Part shown: piece after piece, positions 24,694 through 35,275 of the stretch | Numbering within the stretch: the stretch's first letter is position 1 | How the letters are laid out: each line of letters starts with the position of its first letter | Assembly: GCF_050624435.1 (NCBI RefSeq) | Contig: NC_134537.1 | Location: 11,404,584 to 11,468,583 of the forward strand | Source of the DNA: Tenrec ecaudatus | Lineage: Eukaryota; Chordata; Mammalia; Afrosoricida; Tenrecidae | Reading direction: 5' to 3' | DNA length: 64,000 nt | The notes under the pieces: generated by a model | Seen by the model: the letters and a program-made list of their open reading frames with translations, nothing else | Database searches by the model: none | Told to the model about the DNA's origin: nothing | Program-made: the position numbers and the translations under genes

Positions 24694-24903
24694 CTGGTCT
24701 TCTGGCAGGCACAGCATATCCAGTCCTCTTCTTTCTTCTGGTAGAAGCAGCCGCTCTTGCAGATGCTGTATTTTCGGTCCACAATCTCGCGTTTGGAGTT
24801 GAGGAAAGTGAACGGAGGGCAGCAGTGTATGCTGAAGTGCTCAGAAAACTTCTGGTTCTTGGAGAGCTTAGGGCCGTCTTTTACTGTTCTCTGACTCATC
24901 TTA
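24694..24903 (-). CDS. MOBP: MOBP exon with start codon (N-terminal, cysteine-rich half)
   Basis: Myelin-associated oligodendrocytic basic protein is a small, very basic protein on the cytoplasmic face of compact CNS myelin. On the minus strand the exon follows a pyrimidine-rich tract ending in an AG at 24904-24905. It starts four bases before an ATG at 24899 and ends at 24694 in front of a textbook donor (CAG, then GTAAGT). It encodes 68 codons plus two bases. Visible features are a lysine-rich start (MSQRTVKDGPKLSKNQ), the block HFSIHCCPPFTFLNSK, and the cysteine pattern ICKSGC...DWICCACQK. The last of these resembles the second half of the Rab-effector (FYVE_2/RabBD) zinc finger found in MYRIP, a neighbour of MOBP in human. 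The sequence is nearly collinear with mammalian MOBP as I remember it, with no stops or frameshifts. I chose the ATG at 24899 because upstream in-frame ATGs lie in the intron. Confidence 0.93.
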
Positions 24904-25419
24904 CTGTAAACCATCGGTGCAAGGAGAGATGGGGAGACGTTAAACAGGACACTAGGCAACGGAAGTTTCCGCTCAAAGACCCCATTCCCTGCTCCTCCCA
25001 GGGTTCAAATAACATCAATGGTTGCTGGGGATCAGGATCGCAACGACACTCTGAACAACTGGCCCATGTCTTGCCCAGCTCGATAGAAAGGCCCTGGATT
25101 GGGGTTTATTCATGCTTGTGCGCATTTTTTAAATCGTGTTTCCTAAGAGATAGAGGAACTTGAGTTCTTTTTCCCCCGTGATGTTCCAAGAAAACAATTT
25201 AGAATTGCATAAAAGGCAGCAATGGAAAACCTTCACAAAGCTAAATGTAAACATGGCCAGATAGTATTCTAGACTTAGGAAAAGACCTGCTCTCTAAACT
25301 GCATTTACTTATTTATTCTTGAAACCATAATCATTCTTCATACGATAAAATGCACAGCCAAGAAAAAGAAGAAGCTCTTAGTAAATATTTTAGCATGATG
25401 TTTTCTTTTGTTCGAACCC
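24904..25419. other. Intronic or 5' flank of MOBP
   Basis: On the minus strand this precedes the start-codon exon. It shows the acceptor tract at 24906-24930 and otherwise nothing recognised. Confidence 0.5.
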
Positions 25420-25600
25420 AAACTTGGCTGCACCTGGAATCACCTGGGAGCTTTAAAAACTACTAATGTTGAAATGCTAGATGCTGAATGCTAAAGACTG
25501 AGAATAGTCCCATTCTCAGAGATCTTGATTGCATTGGCCTTGAGGTACATTCAACATGTTTGAATCTCACAAACATGAAGTTGAACAAAAGAAACCAGCC
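25420..25600. mobile_element. MER5A-like hAT MITE remnant
   Basis: CAAACTTGGCTGCACCTGGA, ATCACCTGGGAGCTTTAAAA and CTCAGAGATCTTGATTGCAT follow MER5A order. The 3' terminus is degraded. Confidence 0.65.
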
Positions 25601-26444
25601 ATCAAAGAGTGCACGTTGTCTGACACTGGGTGCATGCACTTCAAAACCAGACAACAGCAATCAAGAGAACTAGAAGCAGTATTTGGATGTAATGGGGGGA
25701 AGCAAGGATCTGACTGAGAGAGGGCGTGAGGGAGACTCATACTGAGAACCCAAAATGTTCTGAACCATCGTCTGAGAGGCACAGAATGCAGGGGGGAAAT
25801 GTGTACGTAAAAACACAATGAGCTGTGCGTTTACTTTTGTGCATTTTACTCTATGCAAGTTCTGAAGTTTTACCTCACGATGAGAAGGAAAAATAATAAT
25901 TTTTTTTAAAAAGGGAAATTTGAGGCTTGAGGAAAGTCCAAAAACATGTAGGGGGCAGAATGAAAACCTGAATTTCTACAATATCCCTCTAGGAATGTAA
26001 GAAGAGTCCCACTGACTCTCCAAAACCCTGATGGAGCACTCAGGTGACGTAAATGGTAATTAATCAAAATGACAATTAATCAAGGGTCAACACATATATG
26101 TGGAGTGGAAAGCACTTCCTGGACATGTAGAGGTTTCCGCTGTTAACAAACATGAGGTCAATGTATGTTGCTAGTGGCCTTTCCCATTGCAGTACCTGTT
26201 TTATCATGCAAAAATCATTCATTTATGCAATTGAATTCGCAGTCTTGATTCAGACTTTTATAGTTTGCTTAGTGAGATCTTTCTCACTCCCTTAGCTGGG
26301 TTCCACTTCTATATAGAGCTGCCTCCCTCTTACACATCTAACACGGGGCTCTTTAAAAAGTATCAACACTCCTTTCTTCATTTCTTTCTCCTTTTTCCCC
26401 TCCCTCTCTTATGATGCTAACCCCAGCTCTCTTCTCTCTTTAAT
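25601..26444. other. Unassigned sequence
   Basis: AT-rich, no gene or named repeat recognised. Confidence 0.4.
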
Positions 26445-27058
26445 GTTTTTAATCATTTTATGGGGAGCTCTTACAGATATCATAACATTCCACAGTTCAA
26501 TCACATCAAGCCGTATTGCACAATTGCTACCACAGTCCGTTTCAAAACATTTTTTCTTGAACTCCTTGATATCAGCTCCCCTTTGTCCCCTCCCTCCCCC
26601 ACCCTATCCTCCCAGAATCCCTTATTATTATATTGTTATATTTTCATTTATTTGCCATATCTTACAGTATCCAGTGTATCCGTTCACCTACAATTCTGTT
26701 ATTCATTCCCCTCGCATGGGGTTCTACAGTCATCCTTGCTATCAGCTCCCCCTCCACCAACTCCTTCCTGTACCCTCAGGGAATCCTTACTCCTGTTACT
26801 GTTTCTAAAGGGTTATCCATCTTGGCTTTCATGCATCCAACTATCTTAATTATACAAATGAACCCATATGATTCCCCTCTCTCTCTCTCTAAATATTTCC
26901 CTTCCCTGAAATACCACATTCCCCTAGACCGCCACCCCTACTTTGCCTCTTTCCTTCTCAGTTTCACCCATGGACACATATGCTTTGCACAAAACATGAG
27001 CTCTTCAACATGCAATCATACTACATACAGCATACAATCAATACTCAGAGGTTGATGG
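26445..27058 (-). mobile_element. L1 3'UTR of an older related subfamily
   Basis: It starts with the antisense poly-A and signal (TTTTTAATCATTTTATGGGG) and continues with CTTGATATCAGCTCCCCTTT and the CATGGGGTTCTACAGTCATC region. It parallels the L1 tails at 59026 and 61668 but is more diverged toward its 5' side. Confidence 0.6.
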
Positions 27059-27443
27059 AGTTGCCTTCCACCATTCAATCCGGGGTGTATTAAATAGATA
27101 CATTGTGGGAAGCCCAAGGTTCAATCGCTTTGGTGCACACAAAGCTGAATGCTTAAAACACAATACAAAACAAAAACTGAATGCTTAACTCAGTTCTCAA
27201 GAAACTCTCCACTAGCTGGAGAGATAGGCAAGGTGTGCACAGTAGGTTAAAGGCCGCGAAACCCATTTGTTACACTCAAATATTTACAATTCATTGAGGA
27301 AGATGGGGGGGGCAGTGAACCAGATGTGCATCTGCTGCAAGAAAATCAGTCCGAGCCATCCAAGGAGCAGCCTGCTCTGGAGCGTCAGAACATGCTGGTC
27401 ACGTGGCGCAAGAAGTTTACAAGACAGGAAGCAATGAAAGGAG
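27059..27443. other. Unassigned sequence
   Basis: No gene recognised. A poly-G run lies near 27305-27312. Confidence 0.4.
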
Positions 27444-27509
27444 GCTTCAAAAAGTTCGTGGGGACTTTTCACTGTCTTTTCACTCCATCTTCCGTGAACT
27501 TTTTGGTGC
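27444..27509. mobile_element. Short mariner-type MITE
   Basis: About 66 bases with inverted ends GGCTTCAAAAAGTTCGTGG and CCGTGAACTTTTTGGTGC, resembling the CTTCAAAAAGTTC termini of a mammalian mariner family. A second copy lies at 55274-55343. Confidence 0.55.
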
Positions 27510-28647
27510 TGTGAAGTACTAGCCACAGTCTTAGGAAGAGCGACCCAATGCCTGAGTCGTCCTATGTGAGAATGTCTGTGGCCACCAAGGACCCTGGGGC
27601 ACCCCTGGGGGTGAGGCCATGAAAATGGGGTATGTGGACGTCGGTTTTGCCATCCCACCAGGTTTAAAATGAGCCATCTCAGAAGCAGATGTCTGGGGTC
27701 TCATGCCATCGAGAAAGAAGAACCGAGGGTGAAACACATCCTTTAGACCCTGAGATTTCTGTGCTGAACTTTGGCAATCCAGGATTTGGGCAGGTGCGAC
27801 TCCAGAGGTGGCAGCAGACAAGCAGCCAAGAGGCAGTGGCGGCAGACGCTGCAGAAGAAAGGGCAGCAGACATGCACTGTGCTGCCCAGCTCACAGAGAG
27901 GAAGCTGAGCACCTCCGGGCTGCAGGCTTGCTGAGAAAGAAGGGAACTCAGTTAGCCTCCCCACAGAGCCGGAGGTAAGCACCTTCAGGACAAGGCTTAC
28001 TGAAATTCAATGAGCACTTAATTGGAGGAGACACGCTAACCCAAGCAGAGCAGAGGCCAAGGGCAATGGGGATGAGAGGCCAAGAGCTTAAAAAAAATGC
28101 TTTCTGACACTTTCCCAAGGAGGTCAAAGGTGTGGGAGTGCCGGCAAGTATGGCTGAGAGGGCATCGTCCTGACCAAAGAACTGTCTCCTGAGTATTCCA
28201 GATCCTGAATTGTAACCTGTTAACTTCACTAAGAAACCTCATAATCCTAAGCATGGACTGGGAGTTCTGGGTGGTCACTGTCACCATGCATCAAGCCTGG
28301 CAGAGTTTTCTGCTCCTTGTATGGGCAGGACAGTAGGTGTCAAACGTAGCTTTTCAGCCTTTTCAGGGTGGATGCATGTCTGGCCTCACAGGAATCAGTC
28401 TTGGGGTGAGGCTGAGCTTGACTCTCCTTTCCCCTTCTGAGGTCAGAGGAGACCAGGTGTTACCTCCGTGCCGTGTTTACAGTTGAAGTGGAGAACCAGG
28501 TAAGATGTCGTTGTTTCTGTTGGGATTCTCTTGCAAGAGAAACTTCAAGGAGCAGGACATGATAAAAGGGTCCATCCAAGGAAGCCCTTTGTCCAAACAG
28601 GAATTTATGAACCAATGAAAAACTAGAGCTTATGTATAGCATCTGAA
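27510..28647. other. Unassigned sequence
   Basis: Somewhat GC-richer than the surroundings. Overlapping open frames of 80-124 codons occur on both strands, without recognisable protein features. Confidence 0.4.
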
Positions 28648-28788
28648 GGGAGAAAGACTGGGCTTTCTAGACCCACAAAGAGTTACCATCTTTGAAACGC
28701 ACGAGGGCAGGTCTACCCTGTCCTATAGCGTCTCTTTGAGTTGTCATTGACCAAATGGCAATGAGTTTGGTGTGCGTTTGGGGTTGTT
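28648..28788 (+). repeat. AfroSINE, 3' part
   Basis: GGGAGAAAGACTGGGCTTTC, ACAAAGAGTTACCATCTTTG, CTACCCTGTCCTATAGCGTC, GGCAATGAGTTTGGTGTG. Confidence 0.8.
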
Positions 28789-29224
28789 CTGGGTTTTTTT
28801 GACCCATCATAAAGACCCTAAATATCTGCCAAATTTTTACCCAAATTCTACCTGTGTTTCAAAGTCCCAACTCAGGATTTTCCCGTGAAGAATATAATAC
28901 TAAACACATCAGGACTAAGTGATTTCTACAAATATTTAGGTCACAGAGCCTGTTACTAAAATTTTCAAAGGCTGCATGCATGCCCAATTCTTCTGTCTAT
29001 CTGAGACCCAAAATTTCAAAATAACAGAAAACCTACCAATCACCTCCTATTTCCAGGTACACCTGGCTCACACTGAGAGAGGCCTTGGAAGTCTCTCAAT
29101 TGCCTGCCACTTGGAATTCCTCTGCTGGTTGAATTCGGTTCCCCACATACTGCCCCACCTGATGGGATACCTGTACCCACTCTGCCCAGCTAGACCCCCA
29201 ACCAGACATCTTTTCCCCGGCACA
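28789..29224. other. Unassigned sequence
   Basis: No gene or named repeat recognised. Confidence 0.4.
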
Positions 29225-29388
29225 CCGGTCAGTGCAGACTTATAGTGACCCTTTTGTGCCTGAGCAGAACTTCACTCCGTAGGGTTTTCAACACCTGATT
29301 TATGGGAAATTGCCAGGCCTTTCTACTGAGGCACCTCTGGGTGGGCTCAGACCTGCGACCTTTTGGTTCGCAGTGGATGGGCGTGTGA
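29225..29388 (-). repeat. AfroSINE-related SINE, distinct subfamily
   Basis: ACTCCGTAGGGTTTTCAACA, GAAATTGCCAGGCCTTTCTA, AGGCACCTCTGGGTGGGCTC and CGACCTTTTGGTTCGCAG match an afrotherian SINE subfamily with a different middle portion from the other copies in this window. Confidence 0.6.
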
Positions 29389-29844
29389 AATGATTTCAAT
29401 TCCCAAGGGAAAGATCTCAAATTCACAGTCCATGAGGATTTGCTTCACTCTCCAGTTCCTCACACCTTGTCCAGCAGGGGGCAGCCTCACCTCTAGCTGC
29501 CCATCAGTGTGTGGTCCAAAGAGTAATTCTTACGCCTGGAAAGACCCTGTCCTGGCACCAGTTGAAACCGCATGCAACTTGCCAGCAACATGTTCGCCCC
29601 TTCCCAGTGCCTCTACCCCTTAGTAAAACATTTATAGTCTGTGAAGAAGCTCTGCTCCACTAGCTTTTCTCCCCCAATAACACAGAGCTAGCACTTAGTT
29701 GGGGTTCCTGGTTAATGTGTTAAGATGTATATACCAACCTATAGCAACATACACAAGAGTCACCACATGCCAACACAGCAGTCTCCCTGTCAGTCCCTTG
29801 TGAAACGCAAAGCCATACCTACTTCCATTAAGTAGGTTCTATCG

Positions 29845-29969
29845 CAGTGGTTCTCAAACTTCCTCATGCCTCGACCCTTTAATACAGTTCCTCATGTTGT
29901 GGTGAGCCCCCTCCTCCCCGCCAACCATAAAATTATTTTTGTTGCCACTTCATAACTGTAATTTTGCAC
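29845..29969 (-). mobile_element. SPIN-like hAT MITE, truncated
   Basis: It begins with the terminal repeat CAGTGGTTCTCAAACTTCC and continues TCGACCCTTTAATACAGTTC, CTCATGTTGTGGTGA, CCATAAAATTATTTTTGTTG, CTTCATAACTGTAATTTTGC, the antisense 3' half of SPIN. It then stops, so the other end is lost. Confidence 0.8.
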
Positions 29970-30869
29970 ACAGCTGTGGAAGCATGTGGGAAACAGAAAG
30001 ATTTCTCCCAAGTTGTGTCCCCCAAATATATGTTAGACTTGGGACACTGCTTGCAGCTAATGGTAAATGATTGTCAAGTATCCTCCTTGAAGGCAGTCAG
30101 TTGCCAGACTACAGTCTGGTCCCACCACAGGTAGGTCCCGCTCCCTGCTGTTAAGGACAATGGGCTACTTCTCCCTAAAGGCTTGTGACCATTAGCCTGG
30201 TCCCTGTAGGTAGGGTTTACACCCTACTGATAATGGTCTCTATGGAGATCCAGAACACAGGTCCAACCGGCTCAGTGACATTCAAAGTTAGACTGCCATC
30301 CTAAATCTAGGATCTGCCTTTCTTGTCACATGTATACCCCCAATCCCTCCTCTTCTATTGCGTGTATATCACTAGATTGACCCCCTCTCATTGCTGTGTA
30401 ACCTATGGTGCAACGCCTATCCCCACGTGGACCACCAAGTGGGGCTGAGGTGAGCATGCTACTATGAAATGTGTCTGACTCCATTACTTCCATCTCTCTT
30501 CTATCTCTCATGCACTCTAGGACTTTATTATAATCTTTATATATCACAACCGTACAATATGCCTATCGAACCTGCAATTAGTTGTGGGGGGCTGGCACCT
30601 CCCTCCACAGAAGCATAACTCAGAAAAGCTCATGGAAAGAACAGGGGCATATGAACTCTCAAGAATTCGACCCCTAAGTGTATGGTAATCTTAGTGAAAC
30701 CCTGGTACGTGTGCACAGAAAGGCTGACACAATGGTTTTTGCTGCAGCCTCATGTGAAACATAAAGAAAAGACACCAGATATAAGCTAAAAGTTCAATAC
30801 TAGGCAAATTGAAAACTTAGATGTAATCTATTCAGCCCTTTGAGCCAAGCATGAAATCCCAAGACCGTT
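29970..30869. other. Unassigned sequence
   Basis: No gene recognised. TGTGTCCCCCAAATATATGT near 30015 is reminiscent of an LTR but I cannot place it. It continues on the far side of the L1 insertion. Confidence 0.35.
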
Positions 30870-30885
30870 GAAAGAAGAACCCTTG

Positions 30886-32050
30886 GTCTTAAAGGCTTGA
30901 AGGTAAACAAGCGGCCATCTACCTCAGAAGCAACAAAGCCCACATGGAAGAAGCATACCAGCCTGCATGATCACGAGGTGTCGAAGGGATCAGTTATTAG
31001 GCATCAAAAAACAAAAAAATCATATCATTGTGTGCTCACCTCCATGATACGATCGCTGAAGACAAATGGATATATAAGCAACTGTGATGAAGAAAGCTGA
31101 TGGTGCCCAGCTATCAAAATATATAGCTCCTGTGGTCTTAAAGGCTTGAAGGTAAACAAGTGGCCATCTAGCTCAGAAGCAACAAAGCCCACATGGAAGA
31201 ACATGGAAGAAGCACATCGGCCTGTGAAATCACGAGGTGTCGAAGGGATCAGGTATCAGGCATCAACAGAACAAAAAATCATATCATTGTGACTGAGTGG
31301 GGGAGTACGGAGTGAAGACTCAAAACCCATTTGTAGGCCACTGGACGTCCATTTACAGAACGGTCTCGAGGAGGAGATGAGCCAGTCAGGGTGTGATGTA
31401 GCAACTTTCCTCTAGTTCCTAAATGCTTCCTCCCCTCACCACTATCATGATCCCAATTCTACCTTGCAAATCTGGCTAGACCAGAGGATGTACACTGGTA
31501 CAGATAGGAACTGAAAACACAGGGAATCAAGGACAGATGATTCCTTCAGGACAAGTGGTGTGAGTGACAATACTGGGAGGGTGGAGGGAGAGTGGGTTGG
31601 AAATGGGGAACTGATCACAAGGATCTACATATAACCTCCTCCCTGGGAGGACAACAGAAAAGTGGGTGAAGGGAGACGTTGGACAGGGCAAGATATGACA
31701 AAATAATAATTTGTAAATTATCAAGGGTTCATGAGGGAGGGGGAACAGGGAGGGAGGGAGGGGAAAAAATGAGGAGCTGATGCCAGGGGCTTAAGTGGAG
31801 AACACTTGTTTTGAGAATGATGAGGGCAATGAATGTACAAATGTGCTTTATGCAATTGATGTATGTATGGATTGTGATGAGTTGTATAATCCCCTAATAA
31901 AATGATTTTTTTAAAAAGAAAGAAAGAAAATGCTATGAAAATAATGATGGCAGCTTATGTACAAATGTGCTTGACACAATGGATGATTGTATGGTTTGTG
32001 ATAAGAGATGTAAGAGCCCCCAATAAAAGTATTTAATTTTTAAAAAGAAA
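30886..32050 (+). mobile_element. L1 3' end with a second L1 tail, one insertion
   Basis: It is flanked by the direct repeat GAAAGAAGAACCCTTG at 30870-30885 and 32051-32066. Inside, the L1 3'UTR contains a ~245 bp tandem duplication (GGCTTGAAGGTAAACAAG at 30893 and 31145; TCACGAGGTGTCGAAGGGAT in both). It reaches a first signal, CCCCTAATAAAATGATTTTT, near 31890. After an AAAGAAAGAAAG stretch a further ~115 bp L1 tail follows, with its own CCCCCAATAAAAGTATT near 32018. Either a read-through transcript was inserted, or a second tail landed in the A-tail. Confidence 0.85.
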
Positions 32051-32066
32051 GAAAGAAGAACCCTTG

Positions 32067-32682
32067 ATACAGCACGATCATAGTGGCAGAGGTCAAGACC
32101 AGAGGTTTACACACCGGAAGTAAAGGTGTGGAAACCACGAGACAGAGCAAAGGTATAGTACCAAGACCATGAGACTGAGACAGAGCAGCAGGCTGGCTTC
32201 CTGATCTATGGAGGCTGAGGCCAGGAGACCACGTGGCTGGGAAGCTGAGCCCTGGAGGGAGATTTGGCTGAGAGCAGAGCACGGCTGGGAACCAATGACT
32301 GCATGTGGTAACCTGTTAGATTTCCTATTAAACCCCCTTAATTGGGGAGGGGTGGCAAGAGTAATAAACTCATGCAATGGAATTCTGTCCAGTAATTTAC
32401 AGCAATGAACCAAATTTATCTACATAGACCTCTCAAAAAAACATAGTTTTGAATAGAAGGGTAAAAAGTTGGGGATGGAAAATAAAATAGAGACCATGTG
32501 TAGACCCCAGTGATGTTTAGCTTATCAAAAGGAACCCTGTTGTGTATTTGCGCATTTTTGTTTCCTCTCACAAAAAATATAAGCTTCAGGAGTGCGGGCG
32601 CTTTGTCCAGTCTTTGGTGCCTTGTAGAACTCTTTGCACCTAAAACACCTTCCATAACTATTAGTTGTGATTGGTTTCTTGT
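32067..32682. other. Unassigned sequence
   Basis: Continuation of the target sequence of the preceding insertion. No gene recognised. Confidence 0.4.
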
Positions 32683-32730
32683 ATGTATGTATGTATGTAT
32701 GTATGTATGTATGTATGTATGTATGTATGT
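32683..32730. repeat. (GTAT)n microsatellite
   Basis: About 12 tetranucleotide units. Confidence 0.97.
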
Positions 32731-32754
32731 GGTTTTTGTCCCTAATTTTTTCAC

Positions 32755-32882
32755 AAAATTGTCACTCTGTACTAGAGTAAAAAGCCTCATCTCTCTCCTG
32801 CAGAGCCACTCTGGTTTTGAACTGCTGCCCTTGTGGTAGCAGTCCAACAAACAACCTACTGTGCTACCAGGGCTTCTCCTGG
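32755..32882 (-). repeat. AfroSINE, antisense
   Basis: TAAAAAGCCTCATCTCTCTC, CTGGTTTTGAACTGCTGCCC, GTGCTACCAGGGCTTCTCC. It ends with the antisense tRNA-like head. Confidence 0.8.
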
Positions 32883-32884
32883 AA

Positions 32885-33015
32885 CTGACAAGAAATTCCA
32901 TGATTCATAAGGAAGGATACCAGCCAAGTATGGCCAACACCATTTTTTAATTAATTCAGTAAAAAGAGGGCTTTGTCTTACCAGATACCAACATTAAATA
33001 TTACTACCAAACCAT
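32885..33015 (+). mobile_element. Ancient L1 fragment
   Basis: AGGGCTTTGTCTTACCAGAT followed by ATTACTACCAAACCATGG resembles the late ORF2 block of old L1 (CTTGCTCTACCAGATATTAA). Confidence 0.45.
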
Positions 33016-33029
33016 GGAAACCTTTGTTA

Positions 33030-33640
33030 AAATATATATATATATATCATTTATTGTCTATACACTTCTGAGGGCAATATTTCCACCTCTCTAACCCTTC
33101 CCCCGATGACCCCTGGTGGCTTAGTGAGTGAGGCTGCTAATAGCAAGGTCAGCAGTTCAAAACCACCAGCCACTCCAAGGGAGAAAGACGAGGCTTTCTA
33201 TTCCGTTCTATAGGGTCCCTATGAGTCTGAATCAAATCAATGCCAGTGAGTTTGGTTTGTTTTTTGTAACTCTTCCCCAGAGAATTTTATAATGGTCAAT
33301 GTATACCACATCAAAACTGCAGTTTGGGCATCTCTGACGGACTAAAACTGCATCTCTTTTAGATGCTCTTTGAGTTTGGAGAACAAAGGGAAGTCTGAAA
33401 TGGCCAGCTCAGGGCTATATGCTAGATGGGATAAAGTTTCCCAATGAAATTCTCATAGGACAGCCCTATTACCTTCCAAGGACGAGCAGGTGCATTGTTG
33501 TGACTGAATTTCTCTGGCCTTTTTCCCACCAAGGGAGTTTTTCATCTTTTGAAAGCATCATTCCTAATAAACTCTTTATGACTGTCCTGTATCCTTCCAG
33601 AAAATCTATCAGTTATACTTTCCGAAAACCCAAGAACAAT
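33030..33640 (-). pseudogene. Mariner transposase remnant, split by an AfroSINE
   Basis: Read on the minus strand, GCACCTGCTCGTCC and adjoining bases near 33490 encode a degraded form of the mariner HDNAPAH motif. Landmarks shared with the second remnant at 45384-45790 are TCTATACACTTCTGAGGGCA, GATGCTCTTTGAGTTTGGAG and AAGTTTCCCAATGAAATT. Multiple stops and frameshifts are present. Confidence 0.6.
33104..33266 (+). repeat. AfroSINE with target-site duplication inside mariner
   Basis: GACCCCTGGTGGCTTAGTGA head, CAGCAGTTCAAAACCACCAG, GACGAGGCTTTCTATTCC, ATGCCAGTGAGTTTGG. It is flanked by TAACCCTTCCCC (33092-33103) and TAACTCTTCCCC (33267-33278), a 12 bp duplication with one mismatch. Confidence 0.9.
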
Positions 33641-34029
33641 TAAAATATGTCAACATAATCTTCTGAGCTGACATCTCCTTTGAACTGGCCTGGCCCAGCA
33701 GAGACCCTTAGAAGCCACTACCTTGATTGGGCCCTAATCAGTCAAAGACAAGTATATTACGGAGAAAGCCATTCTGCAGCCACGAACACATGTTTCAACA
33801 TTTTGTCTGGGGTAAACGCAGGCGTGTGAGAACTGCAGCCCTACTAGAACGACTTCTTGCCTTGCTCTTCTACATACAATGATATGATTGATAACTGGCA
33901 AAAAAGTTAGTGGGAGATTGGCGGAGGCTCAAAAGAGATAAATGCCATGAGATCCAAGATTCCAACAAGAATGATAATACGCATGGCACAAGATATCTGT
34001 CCCGCACTGTTCATGTGGTTTATATATTG
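33641..34029. other. Unassigned sequence
   Basis: No gene or named repeat recognised. Confidence 0.4.
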
Positions 34030-34175
34030 AACACATTTCATTCTCGCAGCCTCACAATAACCTCATTTTGCGAATGAGAAAACTGAGAGACTAAAAAGTC
34101 AGCTAACCCACCTGAGAAGAGAGAGCTAGTAAGTGGGGACCCCAGGATCCCCACGCTAGTCTGTATTCCTAACCC
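34030..34175 (-). repeat. MIR SINE remnant
   Basis: CTCACAATAACCTCATTTTG, GAATGAGAAAACTGAGAGAC, AGCTAGTAAGTGGGGACCCC follow the antisense MIR core. Confidence 0.7.
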
Positions 34176-34322
34176 AGACTTAACACCACCTCAACCATAG
34201 CCAATGTAAAGAGGTGTGGCAATGATAAAGATCGTGTTATCGAGTAAAAGATGCCATAAAGTTAAATAGAAGAAAGTACACTAAAGGATAAAAAAATAAA
34301 ATTTTAGTCATCAGAATGTTTG

Positions 34323-34397
34323 TGAGAGAGAGAGAGAGGAAGGAAGGAAGGAAGGAAGGAAGGAAGGAAGGAAGGAAGGAAGGAAGGAAGGAAGGAA
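34323..34397. repeat. (GA)n-(GGAA)n microsatellite
   Basis: A short GA run followed by about 14 GGAA units. GGAA arrays can bind ETS-family factors in other mammals, but nothing here shows that they do. Confidence 0.95.
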
Positions 34398-34479
34398 CCG
34401 ATTAGGCAAATAATAAAAGAGACATCACAGAGTCAAAAACCTCAAGGTCGTATACAAATATGCTTAATGTTCTAGTACG

Positions 34480-34735
34480 CAGGGTAAGAAAAATTCCAAG
34501 ACTCAACTGTTATTGTCATCTTTGGATCACACAGGCTGGTGTGCTTCTTCCAGGTGGACTTAGGTAACTCCTAACTAAGACAGATGCTTGTTTGAATACA
34601 AGCCTTAACAGCCCCAGACACTATTCCGATGAATAAACGGGCACCATCTGCTTTCTTCTCCACACTTGCTGTAGTACCTTTATCTTCAGTGATCTCTTTG
34701 TTAAGGTAACTATCAAGAAGGTCCATGTTATAAGA
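34480..34735 (-). mobile_element. L1 3'UTR internal fragment
   Basis: TCACACAGGCTGGTGTGCTTC, ATACAAGCCTTAACAGCCCC, CGGGCACCATCTGCTTTCTTC and CAGTGATCTCTTTG are the antisense of the L1 3'UTR block at 31030-31160. Confidence 0.7.
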
Positions 34736-34796
34736 ACTAATTGTTCTTGGATTGGGGCTACAGAATTAAATGGGAACCCAGAATCTGTCTGTTTAC

Positions 34797-34932
34797 TAGA
34801 CTGTAACTCTTTGCTGGAGTAAAAAGCCTCATCTTTCTCCCTTGGATTAGCTGCTGGTTTCAAACTGCTGACCGAACTGCCAATCTTGTGGCTCACAGCC
34901 CAATACGTAACCACCACACCACAGCAAGGCAA
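34797..34932 (-). repeat. AfroSINE, antisense
   Basis: TAAAAAGCCTCATCTTTCTC, GCTGGTTTCAAACTGCTGAC, and an AACCACCACACCACAG head. Confidence 0.8.
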
Positions 34933-35171
34933 TGTCCTTTCTTGTCGATCTTAATTAGCTTCAAAACATTTAAAAATTTTTAAATCAATAAAAAATGACA
35001 GGAGGGAGAGGGAAAAAATTAGCCAGTCAAAGACACCAGCGAGGCTCATGGGAAAGTTCATCTATTTAACTGATATTGGCCAAGCATTCGTGAAAGTCAC
35101 AGTACTTATAACCAGAAAATGCCAATTTGGTCCAACTAACAGACCATGAAAGAAAGAGTTAGCAATCTTCT

Positions 35172-35275
35172 CCCATAAAGATTACAGTTAAGCAAACCTG
35201 TGAAGCAGCTCTACTTTGTAACACATGGGGTCACTATGAGTGGGAATTGACCCATAAAAAAGGTCGGGTTTTCTC
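35172..35275 (+). repeat. AfroSINE, 3' part
   Basis: CCCATAAAGATTACAGTTAA, GAAGCAGCTCTACTTTGTAA, GGGTCACTATGAGTGGGAAT. Confidence 0.75.
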
